Source: Pseudomonas lurida
GTDB taxonomy: Bacteria > Pseudomonadota > Gammaproteobacteria > Pseudomonadales > Pseudomonadaceae
Direction: 5' to 3'
Length of the DNA: 64,000 bases
Assembly: GCF_002563895.1 (NCBI RefSeq)
Contig: NZ_PDJB01000001.1
Location: 3,269,501 to 3,333,500, forward strand
The notes beneath the pieces are model-generated. The model did not search any database and was not told where the DNA came from. It worked only from the letters and a program-made list of their open reading frames with translations. The first letter of the stretch is position 1, and every line of letters starts with the position of its first letter. Made by a program: the position numbers and the translations under genes. Positions 40,712 through 50,606 of this stretch are shown here, in pieces.

Positions 40712-41602
40712 ATGGAACGCACCTCCCTTCTCAACACGCTGGATACCCGCACCCAAGGCTGGATCAACGGCTTTATCGGCGTAGTGATTTTCAGCGGTTC
40801 CCTGCCCGCCACGCGCCTGGCGGTGATGGAATTCGACCCGGTGTTCCTGACCATGCTCCGTGCGGCCATCGCTGCCGTCCTGGGGTTACTGTTGCTGTGG
40901 CTGTTCAAGGAGCAGCGCCCCGCGCGCCATCAATGGATGCCTCTCGCGATCGTCGCCCTTGGGGTCGTGATCGGCTTCCCCCTGCTCACCGCCCTGGCGT
41001 TGCAATACGTGACGTCGGCCCACTCCATCGTGTTCATCGGCCTGCTGCCACTGGCCACCGCCGTCTTTGGCGTGCTGCGCGGTGGCGAACGCCCGCGCCT
41101 GGTGTTCTGGTTGTTCTCGATCCTCGGCAGCGTGCTGGTGATGGGTTACGCCGTCGCCCAGGGCTTGAGCGCCGCGCCTGCCGGAGACGTGCTGATGCTG
41201 CTGGCGGTGCTGGTGTGCGGCCTGGGTTACGCCGAAGGCGCCAAGTTGTCGCGCAGCCTGGGCGGCTGGCAGGTGATCTGCTGGGCGCTGGTGGTGTCGA
41301 TACCGGTAGTGGTGCCGTTGAGCCTGGTCATGGCGCCGACGAGCCTGCACGGCATCAGCCTGCCGGCCTGGTTGAGCCTGGGTTATGTGTCCCTGTTCAG
41401 CATGCTGATCGGCTTTGTGTTCTGGTATCGGGGCCTGGCCCAGGGAGGCATCGCGGCGGTTGGCCAATTGCAATTGCTGCAACCGTTTTTTGGCCTGGCA
41501 TTGGCGGCGGGTTTGCTGCACGAGCAGGTCAGCCTGGGCATGGTACTGGTGACAATCGCGGTGATCGCTTGCGTGGCCGGCGCGAAGAAGTTCGCGCGCT
41601 AG
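40712..41602 (+). CDS. EamA (DMT superfamily) transporter
   Basis: A 296-residue ten-helix transporter with two EamA repeats. The start is ATG 40712 (MERTSLLNTLDTRTQGW), the conserved N-terminus. FIGVVIFSGSLPATRLAVMEFDPVFLTMLRA and the later GYAEGAKLSRSLGG, plus the final GGIAAVGQLQLLQPFFGLALAAGLLHEQVSLGMVL, are typical. It probably exports a small metabolite such as an amino acid. Regulation by the divergent MocR protein is likely. The stop overlaps the convergent yceI-like gene by four bases. Confidence 0.9.
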   Translation: MERTSLLNTLDTRTQGWINGFIGVVIFSGSLPATRLAVMEFDPVFLTMLRAAIAAVLGLLLLWLFKEQRPARHQWMPLAIVALGVVIGFPLLTALALQYVTSAHSIVFIGLLPLATAVFGVLRGGERPRLVFWLFSILGSVLVMGYAVAQGLSAAPAGDVLMLLAVLVCGLGYAEGAKLSRSLGGWQVICWALVVSIPVVVPLSLVMAPTSLHGISLPAWLSLGYVSLFSMLIGFVFWYRGLAQGGIAAVGQLQLLQPFFGLALAAGLLHEQVSLGMVLVTIAVIACVAGAKKFAR

Positions 41603-42165
41603 CGCTGCGGCGCGACCATCTTGAACTTGATGTTGATGTCATTGGACACCACGCTGTTGCCCGCCCATTCACCCTCGCCGATCTTGAAGTCGCCGCGCTT
41701 GAGGATGAACTCACCGTCGAACACGCCAATGCCGCTTTGCTCCTTGAGCACCACGTCGACGTCCACCGGGTGCGTGGTGCCCTTGATAGTCAGGTTGCCG
41801 CTGATCGTGTAGCGGTTGTCTCCCAGCGCCTTGACGGCGGTGGATTCGTACACGCCCACCGGGTAGGTCGCGGTATCGAACCAGGATTCACGTTGCAGCT
41901 CGTCGTTGGCATCAGGGCTGCCGGCGTCGATGCTCGCAAGTTGGATCTTGAGCAAGGCATGCCCTGCTTCCGGCCTTTGCGTATCGAAGGTCAAGACGCC
42001 TTCGAACTCACTGAAGGTGCCGTACACCCGCTGCCCCAATTGCTGGTAGGTAAAGCTGATCTGGCTGGCGGTACGGTTGACGTCCCTGTACTCCACCGCC
42101 TGCGCGCTGGAACAGTAGGCAAGGATCAGGGCCAGTACGGCGACCGGGGACATTCGTCGTTTCAT
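41599..42165 (-). CDS. YceI family periplasmic protein
   Basis: A 188-residue protein with a signal peptide (MKRRMSPVAVLALILAYCSSAQA) and a lipocalin-like YceI barrel: ASQISFTYQQLGQRVYGTFSEFEGVLTFD, then ISGNLTIKGTTHPVDVDVVL and a final VSNDINIKFKMVA. The family binds polyisoprenoid-type lipids such as quinone precursors in the periplasm and is often induced by base or osmotic stress. Confidence 0.9.
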   Translation of the reverse strand: MKRRMSPVAVLALILAYCSSAQAVEYRDVNRTASQISFTYQQLGQRVYGTFSEFEGVLTFDTQRPEAGHALLKIQLASIDAGSPDANDELQRESWFDTATYPVGVYESTAVKALGDNRYTISGNLTIKGTTHPVDVDVVLKEQSGIGVFDGEFILKRGDFKIGEGEWAGNSVVSNDINIKFKMVAPQR

Positions 42166-42287
42166 GCAACGCTCCGCAGAGTAAAGGACACAGGTACTGA
42201 GCTAACACGCCGTACCAGGGATTTATTCCCATCCGGCGCCTGTCCTGCTAAACAGAGTAGTCGCCCCAAGAACAACAAGGATTCTGC

Positions 42288-42782
42288 ATGCATTCCCCCT
42301 CACTCCAGGACATCACCGCGCCAGAAGGCATCTGCTACGGCTGCGGCGCCAGCAACCCCCACGGCCTGCATATCAAGAGCCGATGGGACGCGGACGGTAT
42401 CCACCTGATCGCCGAACATCTGCCCGAGGCCCACTACAGCGGCTGGCCCAACCTGGTCTACGGGGGCCTGATCGCCATGCTGGTGGACTGCCATTCCAAC
42501 TGGACCGCCATGGCCTACCATTACCGCGCCGAGCAGCGCGAACCCGGCAGCCTGCCGCGCATCGACTGCGTCACCGGCAACCTGGGCATCAAATTCATCA
42601 AGCCCACGCCCATGGGCGTCACCCTCACCCTGCGCGCGCGGGTCGAAGGCGACGTGGGCCGCAAGACCCGCGTGATCTGCGAGGTGTACGCCGGTGACGT
42701 GCTGACGGCGGTAGGCGATTCGATCTTCGTGCGCGTCGACACCGGCCAATTGGCCGCCGCCGCCCATGGTCGCGGGGACTGA
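42288..42782 (+). CDS. PaaI-type hotdog thioesterase
   Basis: A 164-residue 4HBT/PaaI protein. ICYGCGASNPHGLHIKSRWD is the Cys-rich start typical of this branch, followed by HYSGWPNLVYGGLIAMLVDCHSNWTAMAY, where Asp in the hotdog helix is the catalytic acid. LGIKFIKPTPMGVTLTLRARV forms the second beta layer. It hydrolyses some acyl-CoA thioester; the substrate is unknown. It is followed 44 bases on by a dienelactone-hydrolase gene. Confidence 0.88.
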   Translation: MHSPSLQDITAPEGICYGCGASNPHGLHIKSRWDADGIHLIAEHLPEAHYSGWPNLVYGGLIAMLVDCHSNWTAMAYHYRAEQREPGSLPRIDCVTGNLGIKFIKPTPMGVTLTLRARVEGDVGRKTRVICEVYAGDVLTAVGDSIFVRVDTGQLAAAAHGRGD

Positions 42783-42826
42783 TCCTGGTCTACATTGACT
42801 GCCACCGCTAATCGAGGATTGCACCG

Positions 42827-43714
42827 ATGACTCGTCTCACCGCGAAAGACTTTGCCCCCGAACTGCTGGAACTCTACGACGGCTACGCCCACGGCAAGAT
42901 CAACCGCCGCGAATTTCTCGACCGCGCCGCGCTGTTCACCTTTGGTGGCCTCACCGCTTCGGCCCTGCTCGCGGCCCTGAGCCCCAACTACGCCCTGGCC
43001 GAACAAGTCAAATTCACTGACCCGGACATCGTCGCCGACTACATCACCTACCCGTCGCCCAAGGGCAACGGTACCGTGCGTGGTTACTGGGTGCGCCCGG
43101 CCAAAGCAGCGGGCAAGTTGCCGGCGGTGGTGGTGGTCCACGAGAACCGTGGCCTCAACCCCTATATCGAAGACGTCGCGCGGCGCCTGGCCAAGGCCGG
43201 CTTCATTGCCCTGGCACCCGACGGCCTGACCTCGGTTGGCGGCTACCCGGGCAACGATGAAAAAGGCGTGGCACTGCAGCAAACGGTCGACCCGACCAAG
43301 CTGATGAACGACTTTTTCGCCGCCATCGAATGGCTGATGCACCATGACAGCAGCACCGGCAAGGTCGGCATCACCGGCTTCTGTTATGGCGGCGGCGTGA
43401 CCAATGCAGCAGCCGTGGCGTACCCGGAATTGGGTGCGGCGGTGTCGTTCTATGGGCGTCAGCCGGAGGCCAAGGATGTGCCGCGTATCAAGGCGCCGAT
43501 CATGTTGCACTACGGCGAACTGGATACGCGGATCAATGAAGGCTGGCCAGCGTACGAGAAGGCGTTGAAGGCAGCCGGTACGACCTATGAGGCGTATATC
43601 TACAAGGGCGCCAACCACGGTTTCCACAATGACTCGACGCCGCGCTATGACGAGGCAGCGGCGAACCTGGCGTGGAAAAGAACACTCGACTGGTTCCATA
43701 AATATTTGGCCTAG
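42827..43714 (+). CDS. Dienelactone hydrolase family protein, Tat-type N-terminus
   Basis: A 295-residue alpha/beta hydrolase. The N-terminus [27 protein letters not shown] has a twin-arginine-like start and a hydrophobic stretch, suggesting Tat export. The core has [34 protein letters not shown], the DLH nucleophile elbow [16 protein letters not shown] (Cys), an Asp region ([12 protein letters not shown]) and the His in [18 protein letters not shown]. Cytosolic DLHs open dienelactones in chlorocatechol degradation. Exported forms like this are common in pseudomonads and of unknown substrate. Confidence 0.88.
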   Translation: MTRLTAKDFAPELLELYDGYAHGKINRREFLDRAALFTFGGLTASALLAALSPNYALAEQVKFTDPDIVADYITYPSPKGNGTVRGYWVRPAKAAGKLPAVVVVHENRGLNPYIEDVARRLAKAGFIALAPDGLTSVGGYPGNDEKGVALQQTVDPTKLMNDFFAAIEWLMHHDSSTGKVGITGFCYGGGVTNAAAVAYPELGAAVSFYGRQPEAKDVPRIKAPIMLHYGELDTRINEGWPAYEKALKAAGTTYEAYIYKGANHGFHNDSTPRYDEAAANLAWKRTLDWFHKYLA

Positions 43715-43726
43715 GCACCCATTAAC

Positions 43727-43814
43727 TGTGGGAGCTGGCTTGCCTGCGATAGCGGCCTTTGCGTCACCTATGGGGTGACTGACCCACCGCTTCGCAGGCA
43801 AGCCAGCTCCCACA
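43727..43814. repeat. REPIN: two inverted REP elements
   Basis: TGTGGGAGCTGGCTTGCCTG (43727) is matched by its inverse CAGGCAAGCCAGCTCCCACA ending at 43814, enclosing about 45 bases. This is a classic paired REP between the convergent hydrolase and DUF2252 genes. Confidence 0.9.
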
Positions 43815-43837
43815 TTGGATCGACTTCGTTCTCGAGG

Positions 43838-45088
43838 TCAGTGTTCCAAGGCATACCGCCGGCAATGGTTGAGGTAGCCCTGCTCATGGCTCCCCACCAA
43901 TTGCACCACGCTGGTCCATAACCAGGACGGCGCATCCAGCTGCCTGGAGCGATTTTCCTGCAACACCGCCATCCAGTCCTTGCGCGTCTCGCGGTCCATC
44001 TGGCGGGCATGGGCGACACCCACCACCCGCGCCAGGTAGCCAGCGGCGTGCATGGCGTCCGTCTCGCTCAACTCATCCAGCTCCAGCTTCATGTCCTGGG
44101 GCAGCAGTTCACGGATGAAAAACCCGTGATCCAGAAAACGCGTCGCGACCATCCGCTCACCCAGGCCTGGTGACAAATGGCGCGCGCCCTCCACCACGCG
44201 CCGCCCATTGTCCCTGGGCATCTTTGCCCGCGCCGCGCGGGGTGCAGCAGCGCCAACGGCCTCCTTGATATCGATCAGGCAATATTCCTGGTCGTCCTTG
44301 TCGCCCACGCCGAGCAAGGCGGCATAGCGCAGCAGGCCGAGCGAACTGCAGCCCTTGACCCAATAGGCGGAGTCCAGCAGTTCGACCCTGGCGTCCTTGG
44401 GCCGCCCCTTGAGCGAAGTGACCAGCTGATGAATGTCGTCCGAGGCACACAGGGTTTCCAGCGCCGCTTTCTCGGCCCGTGACAGCGACCAGAAATGCTT
44501 GCCCAAAGGAATGGTCGGTCGGGCGCTTTCGATGCGCTCGCGCGCCAGGTTTTTCCAGGTGCGCGCCACGGCGCTGCGCATGCCCGCCTTGACCTGGGAC
44601 GGACGCGGCGGCACCTGGTCGGGTTTGTCCTTGAAGGCCTGTTCATAGCCCACCATCATCTCTTCAAGCATGCGTGCGGTGGTGACGCCCGGCAGGTCCG
44701 AGCCGCGCGCGGCGGTGGCCAGGGACAGGGCCAGGCGCACCAGGTCGTGGGTCGGGTTGCCGATCACCGCCTGGTCAAGGTCACGGATGTGCATATCGAT
44801 GCGGCCCTTGGTATCCCCGGTGGGCCCCAGGTTGCCAGCGTGGCAGTCGCCGCAGATCCAGATCGCCGGGCCATGGGGCAAGCGCCGGCCGGTGTGGCTC
44901 TGCAGCCACTCGTAGAACTGCACGGTGCTGCCGCGCACATAGGCGTGGGCAGAACGCGCCATCTTCAGGTTTCGCAGTTGGATCAGGTGGGGCATGCGGG
45001 CGGAGGGGCGCGGTGTTTTCATGAAATAACTCAGTGCAGGTGTGGCGGTAGAGCCCTGGCCCTCGGCAAATGTTTCATTATGTTTCAA
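43838..45088 (-). CDS. DUF2252 protein (kinase-like fold)
   Basis: A 416-residue DUF2252 protein. Conserved blocks are MKTPRPSARMPHLIQLRNLKMARSAHAYVRGS, WICGDCHAGNLGPTG, DMHIRDLDQAVIGNPTHDLVRLALSLA and the C-terminal YLARVVGVAHARQMDRETRKDW. The H-x-G-N and D-x-D arrangement recalls aminoglycoside-phosphotransferase-like kinases, although no activity is established. It starts at ATG 45088, 10 bases after the ampR stop on the same strand, so it may be co-transcribed with ampR. Confidence 0.88.
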   Translation of the reverse strand: MKHNETFAEGQGSTATPALSYFMKTPRPSARMPHLIQLRNLKMARSAHAYVRGSTVQFYEWLQSHTGRRLPHGPAIWICGDCHAGNLGPTGDTKGRIDMHIRDLDQAVIGNPTHDLVRLALSLATAARGSDLPGVTTARMLEEMMVGYEQAFKDKPDQVPPRPSQVKAGMRSAVARTWKNLARERIESARPTIPLGKHFWSLSRAEKAALETLCASDDIHQLVTSLKGRPKDARVELLDSAYWVKGCSSLGLLRYAALLGVGDKDDQEYCLIDIKEAVGAAAPRAARAKMPRDNGRRVVEGARHLSPGLGERMVATRFLDHGFFIRELLPQDMKLELDELSETDAMHAAGYLARVVGVAHARQMDRETRKDWMAVLQENRSRQLDAPSWLWTSVVQLVGSHEQGYLNHCRRYALEH

Positions 45089-45097
45089 AAAAAGTAT

Positions 45098-45976
45098 TCA
45101 GCCCTGCGTCGCCATTTCCCGCAACCAGCCCTTGAACGCCAGCATGGCCGAGGTCTCGGCGCGTGACTGCAAGCGCGTCAGCCAATAGCTGCCGGTGGTG
45201 ATGCCGACGTCGAACGGCTGGCGGATGACATCGCTCTCCAGTTGCCTCGAAAACATCATCGCCGGCGCCAACGCCACCCCCGTGCCTTGCAAGGCCGCCT
45301 CCATCATTGCCAACGAGGAATCAAACACGATGCTGCGCGGCACCAGGGTATCGACTGGCAAACCGGCGGCCTGGAACCACAAACTCCACTCATCGGCGCG
45401 GTAGGAGCGCAGCAAGGTGTGTTTCAACAGGTCGGCGGGTGCGTGCAATTGCTCAGCCAGTTGCGGCACGCAGAGCACGCTCAGTGGTGCTTCCAGCAGT
45501 TCGCAGGCATCCGTGCCATGCCAGGCACCTGCGCCGAAGCGGATCGCATAGTCCAGGCCTTCGGCGGCCACATCGACGCGGTTGTTGTGGGTGGACAGGC
45601 GCAGGTCGATAAAGGGGTAGCGTGCATGGAAATCCGGCAGCCGTGGCAACAACCAGCCGACGGCGAAGGTACCGACTGCGCCGACCGTGAGCACCTCGCG
45701 GTAGTGCCCGCCTTCGAATTGGCTCAAGGTCTGGGCGATGCGGTCAAACGACTCGCGCACCACCGGCAGCAGGGTTTCGCCTTCGCTGGTGAGCATCAGG
45801 CCGCGGGGCAGGCGCTTGAACAACGTGACGTTGAGTTGCGCCTCCAGACTTTTGACTTGGTGGCTGACCGCTGCTTGAGTGACACACAACTCGATGGCAG
45901 CTCGGGTGAAGCTCAAATGCCGAGCCGACGCCTCGAACGCGCGCAGGGCGTTGAGCGGTAAATGGGAGCGCAGCAT
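45098..45976 (-). CDS. ampR: AmpR, LysR-type regulator of ampC
   Basis: A 292-residue LysR-type regulator nearly colinear with Pseudomonas AmpR. The DNA-binding start (MLRSHLPLNALRAFEASARHLSFTRAAIELCVTQAAVSHQVKSLE) and effector-domain blocks (VLTVGAVGTFAVGWLLPRLPDFHARYPFIDLRLSTHNNRVDVAAEGLDYAIRFG, then SIVFDSSLAMMEAA and STGSYWLTRLQSRAETSAMLAFKGWL-like C-terminus) match. AmpR represses ampC with UDP-MurNAc-pentapeptide bound and activates it with anhydro-muropeptides released by beta-lactams. It is divergent from ampC, with a 128-base gap that should hold the T-N11-A site. Confidence 0.93.
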   Translation of the reverse strand: MLRSHLPLNALRAFEASARHLSFTRAAIELCVTQAAVSHQVKSLEAQLNVTLFKRLPRGLMLTSEGETLLPVVRESFDRIAQTLSQFEGGHYREVLTVGAVGTFAVGWLLPRLPDFHARYPFIDLRLSTHNNRVDVAAEGLDYAIRFGAGAWHGTDACELLEAPLSVLCVPQLAEQLHAPADLLKHTLLRSYRADEWSLWFQAAGLPVDTLVPRSIVFDSSLAMMEAALQGTGVALAPAMMFSRQLESDVIRQPFDVGITTGSYWLTRLQSRAETSAMLAFKGWLREMATQG

Positions 45977-46104
45977 GCTTGACCCTAATTAATCTAATGG
46001 CAGGTGCGAGATATCATCGTTTGCCCAAGGCCCGCAAACGGCCTACATTTGCCACGCCCGCGCAGGCTCTCTCGTCAATCGATCACTCTCATGGAAGCGA
46101 TATC

Positions 46105-47259
46105 ATGCCCCAACTCTCCTTGTCTGGCGTGGGTAAATTAACCGCCCTGGCTTTGTTCATGGCTGCCGGCCAATGCCTGGCGGCCGCCGACCTGCGCACC
46201 GTGGTGGACGCCAGCGTCAAGCCACTCATGCAGCAACAGTCTATTCCGGGGCTGGTCGTCGGCATCGTGAAGGATGGCAAAACGCAATACTTTAACTACG
46301 GCGTCGCCAGCAAAGACGCTCAGCAAGCCGTCAGTGAAAACACACTGTTCGAAGTCGGATCAGTGAGCAAAACCTTCACCGCCACCCTCGCCGGTTATGC
46401 CGTGGCGACCGGCAAACTCAGCCTCACCGCGCCGGCCAGCGACTACCTGCCGGCCTTGCGTGGTGGACGGTTCGATCACATCAGCGTGCTCAACCTGGGC
46501 ACCTACACCGCCGGGGGCCTGCCCCTTCAGTTCCCCGCCGAGGCCGACAACAACCAGCGCATGATCAGCTACTTCCAGCATTGGAAACCCGACTTCGCGC
46601 CCGGCACCCACCGCTTGTACTCCAACCCGAGCCTGGGCCTGTTCGGCTACCTGGCGGCGCAGAGCCTCAAGCAACCGTTCGACGCGTCGATGGAGCGCAC
46701 CCTGCTCCCGAAACTGGGGCTCAAGCACACCTTCGTCAACGTGCCGGCCAGCCAGATGAACCTGTACGCCCAAGGCTATGGCAAAGACGGCAAACCGGTA
46801 CGCGTCGGCCCCGGTGCCATGGACAGCGAGGCCTATGGCATCAAGACCAGCGCCGCCGACCTGCTGCACTACGTGAGTGTGAACATGAACCCGGCAGGCC
46901 TGGAAAAACCCTTGCAACAGGCGATCGCCACGACTCACACCGGTTACTACAGCGTAAACGGCATGACCCAGGGCCTGGGCTGGGAACTGTATCCCTACCC
47001 GATCACGCTCGCTGCCTTGGTTGAGGGCAACTCGAGCCAGATGGCGCTTGAGCCACACAAGGTCGACTGGCTGACCCCGCCGCAGTCACCCCACGCCGAC
47101 ACGCTGGTCAACAAAACCGGGTCCACCAATGGGTTTGGCGCCTATGTGGCCTATGTGCCGAGCAAGGGCATGGGGGTGGTGATACTGGCGAACAAGAACT
47201 ACCCGAATGGGGAGCGTGTGAAAGTGGCCCATGCGATCCTGAGCGCACTGGACCACTGA
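46105..47259 (+). CDS. ampC: AmpC class C beta-lactamase
   Basis: A 384-residue periplasmic serine beta-lactamase. The start is ATG 46105 (MPQLSLSGVGKL), with a signal peptide ending near AAGQCLAAA. Catalytic motifs are S86-V-S-K89 in EVGSVSKTF, Y-S-N in HRLYSNPSLG (about 171-173) and K-T-G in LVNKTGSTNGFGAYVAYVP (about 336-338). The omega-loop area DSEAYGIKTSAADLLHYV is typical. It hydrolyses cephalosporins and is normally inducible through AmpR. The longer frame to 45979 would add 42 non-conserved residues and is rejected. Confidence 0.95.
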   Translation: MPQLSLSGVGKLTALALFMAAGQCLAAADLRTVVDASVKPLMQQQSIPGLVVGIVKDGKTQYFNYGVASKDAQQAVSENTLFEVGSVSKTFTATLAGYAVATGKLSLTAPASDYLPALRGGRFDHISVLNLGTYTAGGLPLQFPAEADNNQRMISYFQHWKPDFAPGTHRLYSNPSLGLFGYLAAQSLKQPFDASMERTLLPKLGLKHTFVNVPASQMNLYAQGYGKDGKPVRVGPGAMDSEAYGIKTSAADLLHYVSVNMNPAGLEKPLQQAIATTHTGYYSVNGMTQGLGWELYPYPITLAALVEGNSSQMALEPHKVDWLTPPQSPHADTLVNKTGSTNGFGAYVAYVPSKGMGVVILANKNYPNGERVKVAHAILSALDH

Positions 47260-47279
47260 GGCCAGACGCAAAACTAACC

Positions 47280-47369
47280 TGTGGGAGCGGGCTTGCCCGC
47301 GATGAGGGAGTGTCAGCCGACAGCGTTGGCAACTGACACATCGCTATCGCGGGCAAGCCTGCTCCCACA
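47280..47369. repeat. REPIN after ampC with downstream T tract
   Basis: TGTGGGAGCGGGCTTGCCCG (47280) and its inverse ending CTCCCACA at 47369 enclose about 45 bases. Five Ts follow at 47371-47375, so it may also terminate ampC. It sits between convergent ampC and dctM. Confidence 0.9.
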
Positions 47370-47382
47370 GTTTTTGATCGTG

Positions 47383-48663
47383 TTACATGCCGAGCCAGTG
47401 CGGCAGCGCCAGCGAAATGAACGGCAAGTACGTGACCATGATCAGGAACACCAACAGGATCATCAGCCACGGCAGCGCCGCACGAATGGTCTGCCCCAGC
47501 GTCAACCCGGTCACTGCCGAAGTTACGAACAGGTTCAGCCCCACCGGTGGGTGCACCAGGCCGATTTCCATGTTGACCACCATCACGATCCCCAGGTGAA
47601 TCGGGTCGATGCCCAGCTTCATCGCAATCGGGAAGAAGATCGGTGCCAGGATCAGCACGATGGCTGACGGTTCCATGAAGCTGCCCGCCACCAGCAGTAC
47701 CACGTTGACCATGATCAGGAATCCAATCGGCGTCAGCCCTTCAGAGATCACCCACGCGGTGATTTCCTGGGGGATTTGCTCGGTGGTCAGCACATGGGCG
47801 AAGAGCATGGCGTTGGCGATGATAAACATCAGCATGATTGCCAGGCGCCCGGACTCCAGCAGCACCTTGGGGCAGTCGCGGAACTTCATGTCCTTGTAGA
47901 TGAACAGCGCGACAAACGCCGAGTAGACCGCGGCCACCGCGGCCGCTTCGGTCGGGGTGAACATGCCGCTGTAGATGCCACCGAGGATGATCACCAGCAG
48001 CAGCAACCCCCAGAAGGCACGGCGTGCGCAGGTCAGCCACTCACGGAAGGTCGCCCGTGGCTGGGCCGGCAGCTTCTTGATGCGCGCGACGATGTAGATC
48101 GCGATCATCAACATCAGGCCCAGCAGCAACCCCGGGATCACACCCGCCATGAACAGCTTGCCGACCGATGTCTCGGTCGCCGCCGAATACACCACCATCA
48201 CGATCGACGGCGGGATCAGGATGCCCAGCGTGCCGGCATTACAGATGATCCCCGCCCCGAATTCCTTCGGATATCCGGAACGCACCATCCCCGCCACGGC
48301 AATCGAACCCACCGCCGCTACCGTCGCCGGTGACGACCCCGACAGCGCCGCAAACAGCATGCACGCCAGCACAGCTGCAATCGCCAGGCCGCCACGGATA
48401 TGGCCGACACAGGCGTTGGCGAAGTCAATCAGGCGTTGCGCCACGCCGCCGGTGGTCATGAACGCGCCGGACAGCAGGAAGAACGGAATCGCCAAGAACG
48501 TGTAGGCGTCGGAGGTCTCGAACAGCTTGATCGCCAGGGAGCTTACCGAGTCCTGGCTGAACATCAGGATCGACACCGCCCCGGACAGGCCCAGGGAAAT
48601 CGCGATCGGCACGCCCAGGAACATGAACACAAACAGCAGCAGGAATAGACAAAGCACGGCCAT
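47383..48663 (-). CDS. dctM: TRAP transporter large permease DctM
   Basis: A 426-residue large membrane subunit of a tripartite ATP-independent periplasmic transporter, with about 12 hydrophobic segments. Family markers are LFVFMFLGVPIAISLGLSGA, LLSGAFMTTGGVAQRLIDFANACVGHIRGGLAIAAVLACMLFAALSGSSPATVAAVGSI, GYPKEFGAGIICNAGTLGILIPPSIVMVVY and FTPTEAAAVAAVYSAF. It drives sodium-coupled uptake of an organic acid. The start overlaps the dctQ stop (TGATG). In this context itaconate or a related C5 acid is the likely cargo. Confidence 0.93.
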   Translation of the reverse strand: MAVLCLFLLLFVFMFLGVPIAISLGLSGAVSILMFSQDSVSSLAIKLFETSDAYTFLAIPFFLLSGAFMTTGGVAQRLIDFANACVGHIRGGLAIAAVLACMLFAALSGSSPATVAAVGSIAVAGMVRSGYPKEFGAGIICNAGTLGILIPPSIVMVVYSAATETSVGKLFMAGVIPGLLLGLMLMIAIYIVARIKKLPAQPRATFREWLTCARRAFWGLLLLVIILGGIYSGMFTPTEAAAVAAVYSAFVALFIYKDMKFRDCPKVLLESGRLAIMLMFIIANAMLFAHVLTTEQIPQEITAWVISEGLTPIGFLIMVNVVLLVAGSFMEPSAIVLILAPIFFPIAMKLGIDPIHLGIVMVVNMEIGLVHPPVGLNLFVTSAVTGLTLGQTIRAALPWLMILLVFLIMVTYLPFISLALPHWLGM

Positions 48664-49295
48664 CAGTGACGCTCCTCATGGCTGCCGGCCAATTTGCTGG
48701 CCTCGCCAGCCTCGTCGGCCAGCCCCAACCCGACCTGACGGTGGGTAAAGATGCGGTAGAAAATTTCCAGGTAGCGGATAAACACCATGGCGAAACCGAT
48801 GGGCACGATCACCACGATGTCACCGACGTCCACGCCGTACTGGTCGAGGTCTTCGGCACCGATATGTGCCCCCATCACCGCGCTCACCCACTTGTAGCTG
48901 GCGATCATGAACAGCCCGGCATACGCCAGGCAGCACAGGCAGGCGAGCATGCCCAGCATGCGTTGCACGGGACGCTTGGTCAGCTTGACCAGCGCGTCCA
49001 CGCCAAGGTGGCCGGCGGTGCGCACACCATAGGAAATACCGAAGAAAATCAGCCAGCCGAACATGGCCTTGGTCAGCGCCACGCTCCAGGTCATGTCTTG
49101 GGCCCAGGTCATGGTGCCGTCGCCCAGGGCGTTGAAGAAGTTGCTGCTCAAGGCCCACTTGTCGGCCAGGGCAAAGAACAGCGTGTAGATGTTATTGAGC
49201 ATGACGTAGACGAATGTCACCAGGGTCATGGCGGCCAGCAGGAAGGCGATGAAACCTTCCTCCAGGTGCTCCCAGACGCGCCTTAGCGTTTGCAT
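48663..49295 (-). CDS. dctQ: TRAP transporter small permease DctQ
   Basis: A 210-residue small membrane subunit with four helices (EGFIAFLLAAMTLVTFVYVMLNNIY, WLIFFGISYGVRTAGHLGVDAL, LGMLACLCCLAYAGLFMIASYKW, VIVPIGFAMVFIRYLEIFYRIF), the usual DctQ arrangement, with the conserved AGHLGVDAL segment between helices 2 and 3. It pairs with DctM in the membrane complex. A REP hairpin lies in the 91-base gap after dctP and could make dctP more abundant than the permeases. Confidence 0.92.
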   Translation of the reverse strand: MQTLRRVWEHLEEGFIAFLLAAMTLVTFVYVMLNNIYTLFFALADKWALSSNFFNALGDGTMTWAQDMTWSVALTKAMFGWLIFFGISYGVRTAGHLGVDALVKLTKRPVQRMLGMLACLCCLAYAGLFMIASYKWVSAVMGAHIGAEDLDQYGVDVGDIVVIVPIGFAMVFIRYLEIFYRIFTHRQVGLGLADEAGEASKLAGSHEERH

Positions 49296-49344
49296 GGCAA
49301 AACCTCGCGAAGCGGGAATAGGTATCGGGTTGGAAACCGGATCA

Positions 49345-49378
49345 CACTGTGGGAGCTGGCTTGCCCGCTCCCACAGTG
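49345..49378. repeat. Short REP hairpin between dctP and dctQ
   Basis: CACTGTGGGAGC and GCTCCCACAGTG pair across a ten-base loop. Intra-operon REP hairpins can stabilise the upstream mRNA, which would favour the binding protein over the permeases. Confidence 0.85.
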
Positions 49379-49386
49379 AATCTGCG

Positions 49387-50376
<990 letters not shown>

Positions 50377-50452
50377 TCACCTTCTTATTGTTGTGTTGTA
50401 AGGCAAGGTGCCTGATGTCGCGCGTGTAGTGAATTTCGAATTTTTGATACCT

Positions 50453-50473
50453 GCGTTCGGCGTGGCCGAACGC
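50453..50473. promoter_or_regulatory. Putative LysR operator upstream of dctPQM
   Basis: GCGTTCGG-CGTGG-CCGAACGC, an eight-base perfect inverted repeat with a five-base spacer, 83 bases before the dctP start. The same outer half-sites and spacing occur at 56101-56121 between the LysR gene and the hydratase gene. Confidence 0.65.
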
Positions 50474-50499
50474 GGATCCGCGGGATAACGAAGGCCCAT

Positions 50500-50589
50500 T
50501 GTGGGAGCGGGTTTGCCCGCGATGGCGTTCTGTCAGTTGATACAACGGGCAATTGATCCACCGCCATCGCAGCTAAGCCAGCGCCCACA
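50500..50589. repeat. REPIN between lyase gene and dctP
   Basis: TGTGGGAGCGGGTTTGCCCG (50500) and an imperfect inverse ending GCGCCCACA at 50589. Several mismatches in the right arm suggest an older copy. It separates the catabolic operon from the transporter operon. Confidence 0.85.
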
Positions 50590-50606
50590 GTTTGATTCGG
50601 CTCCCC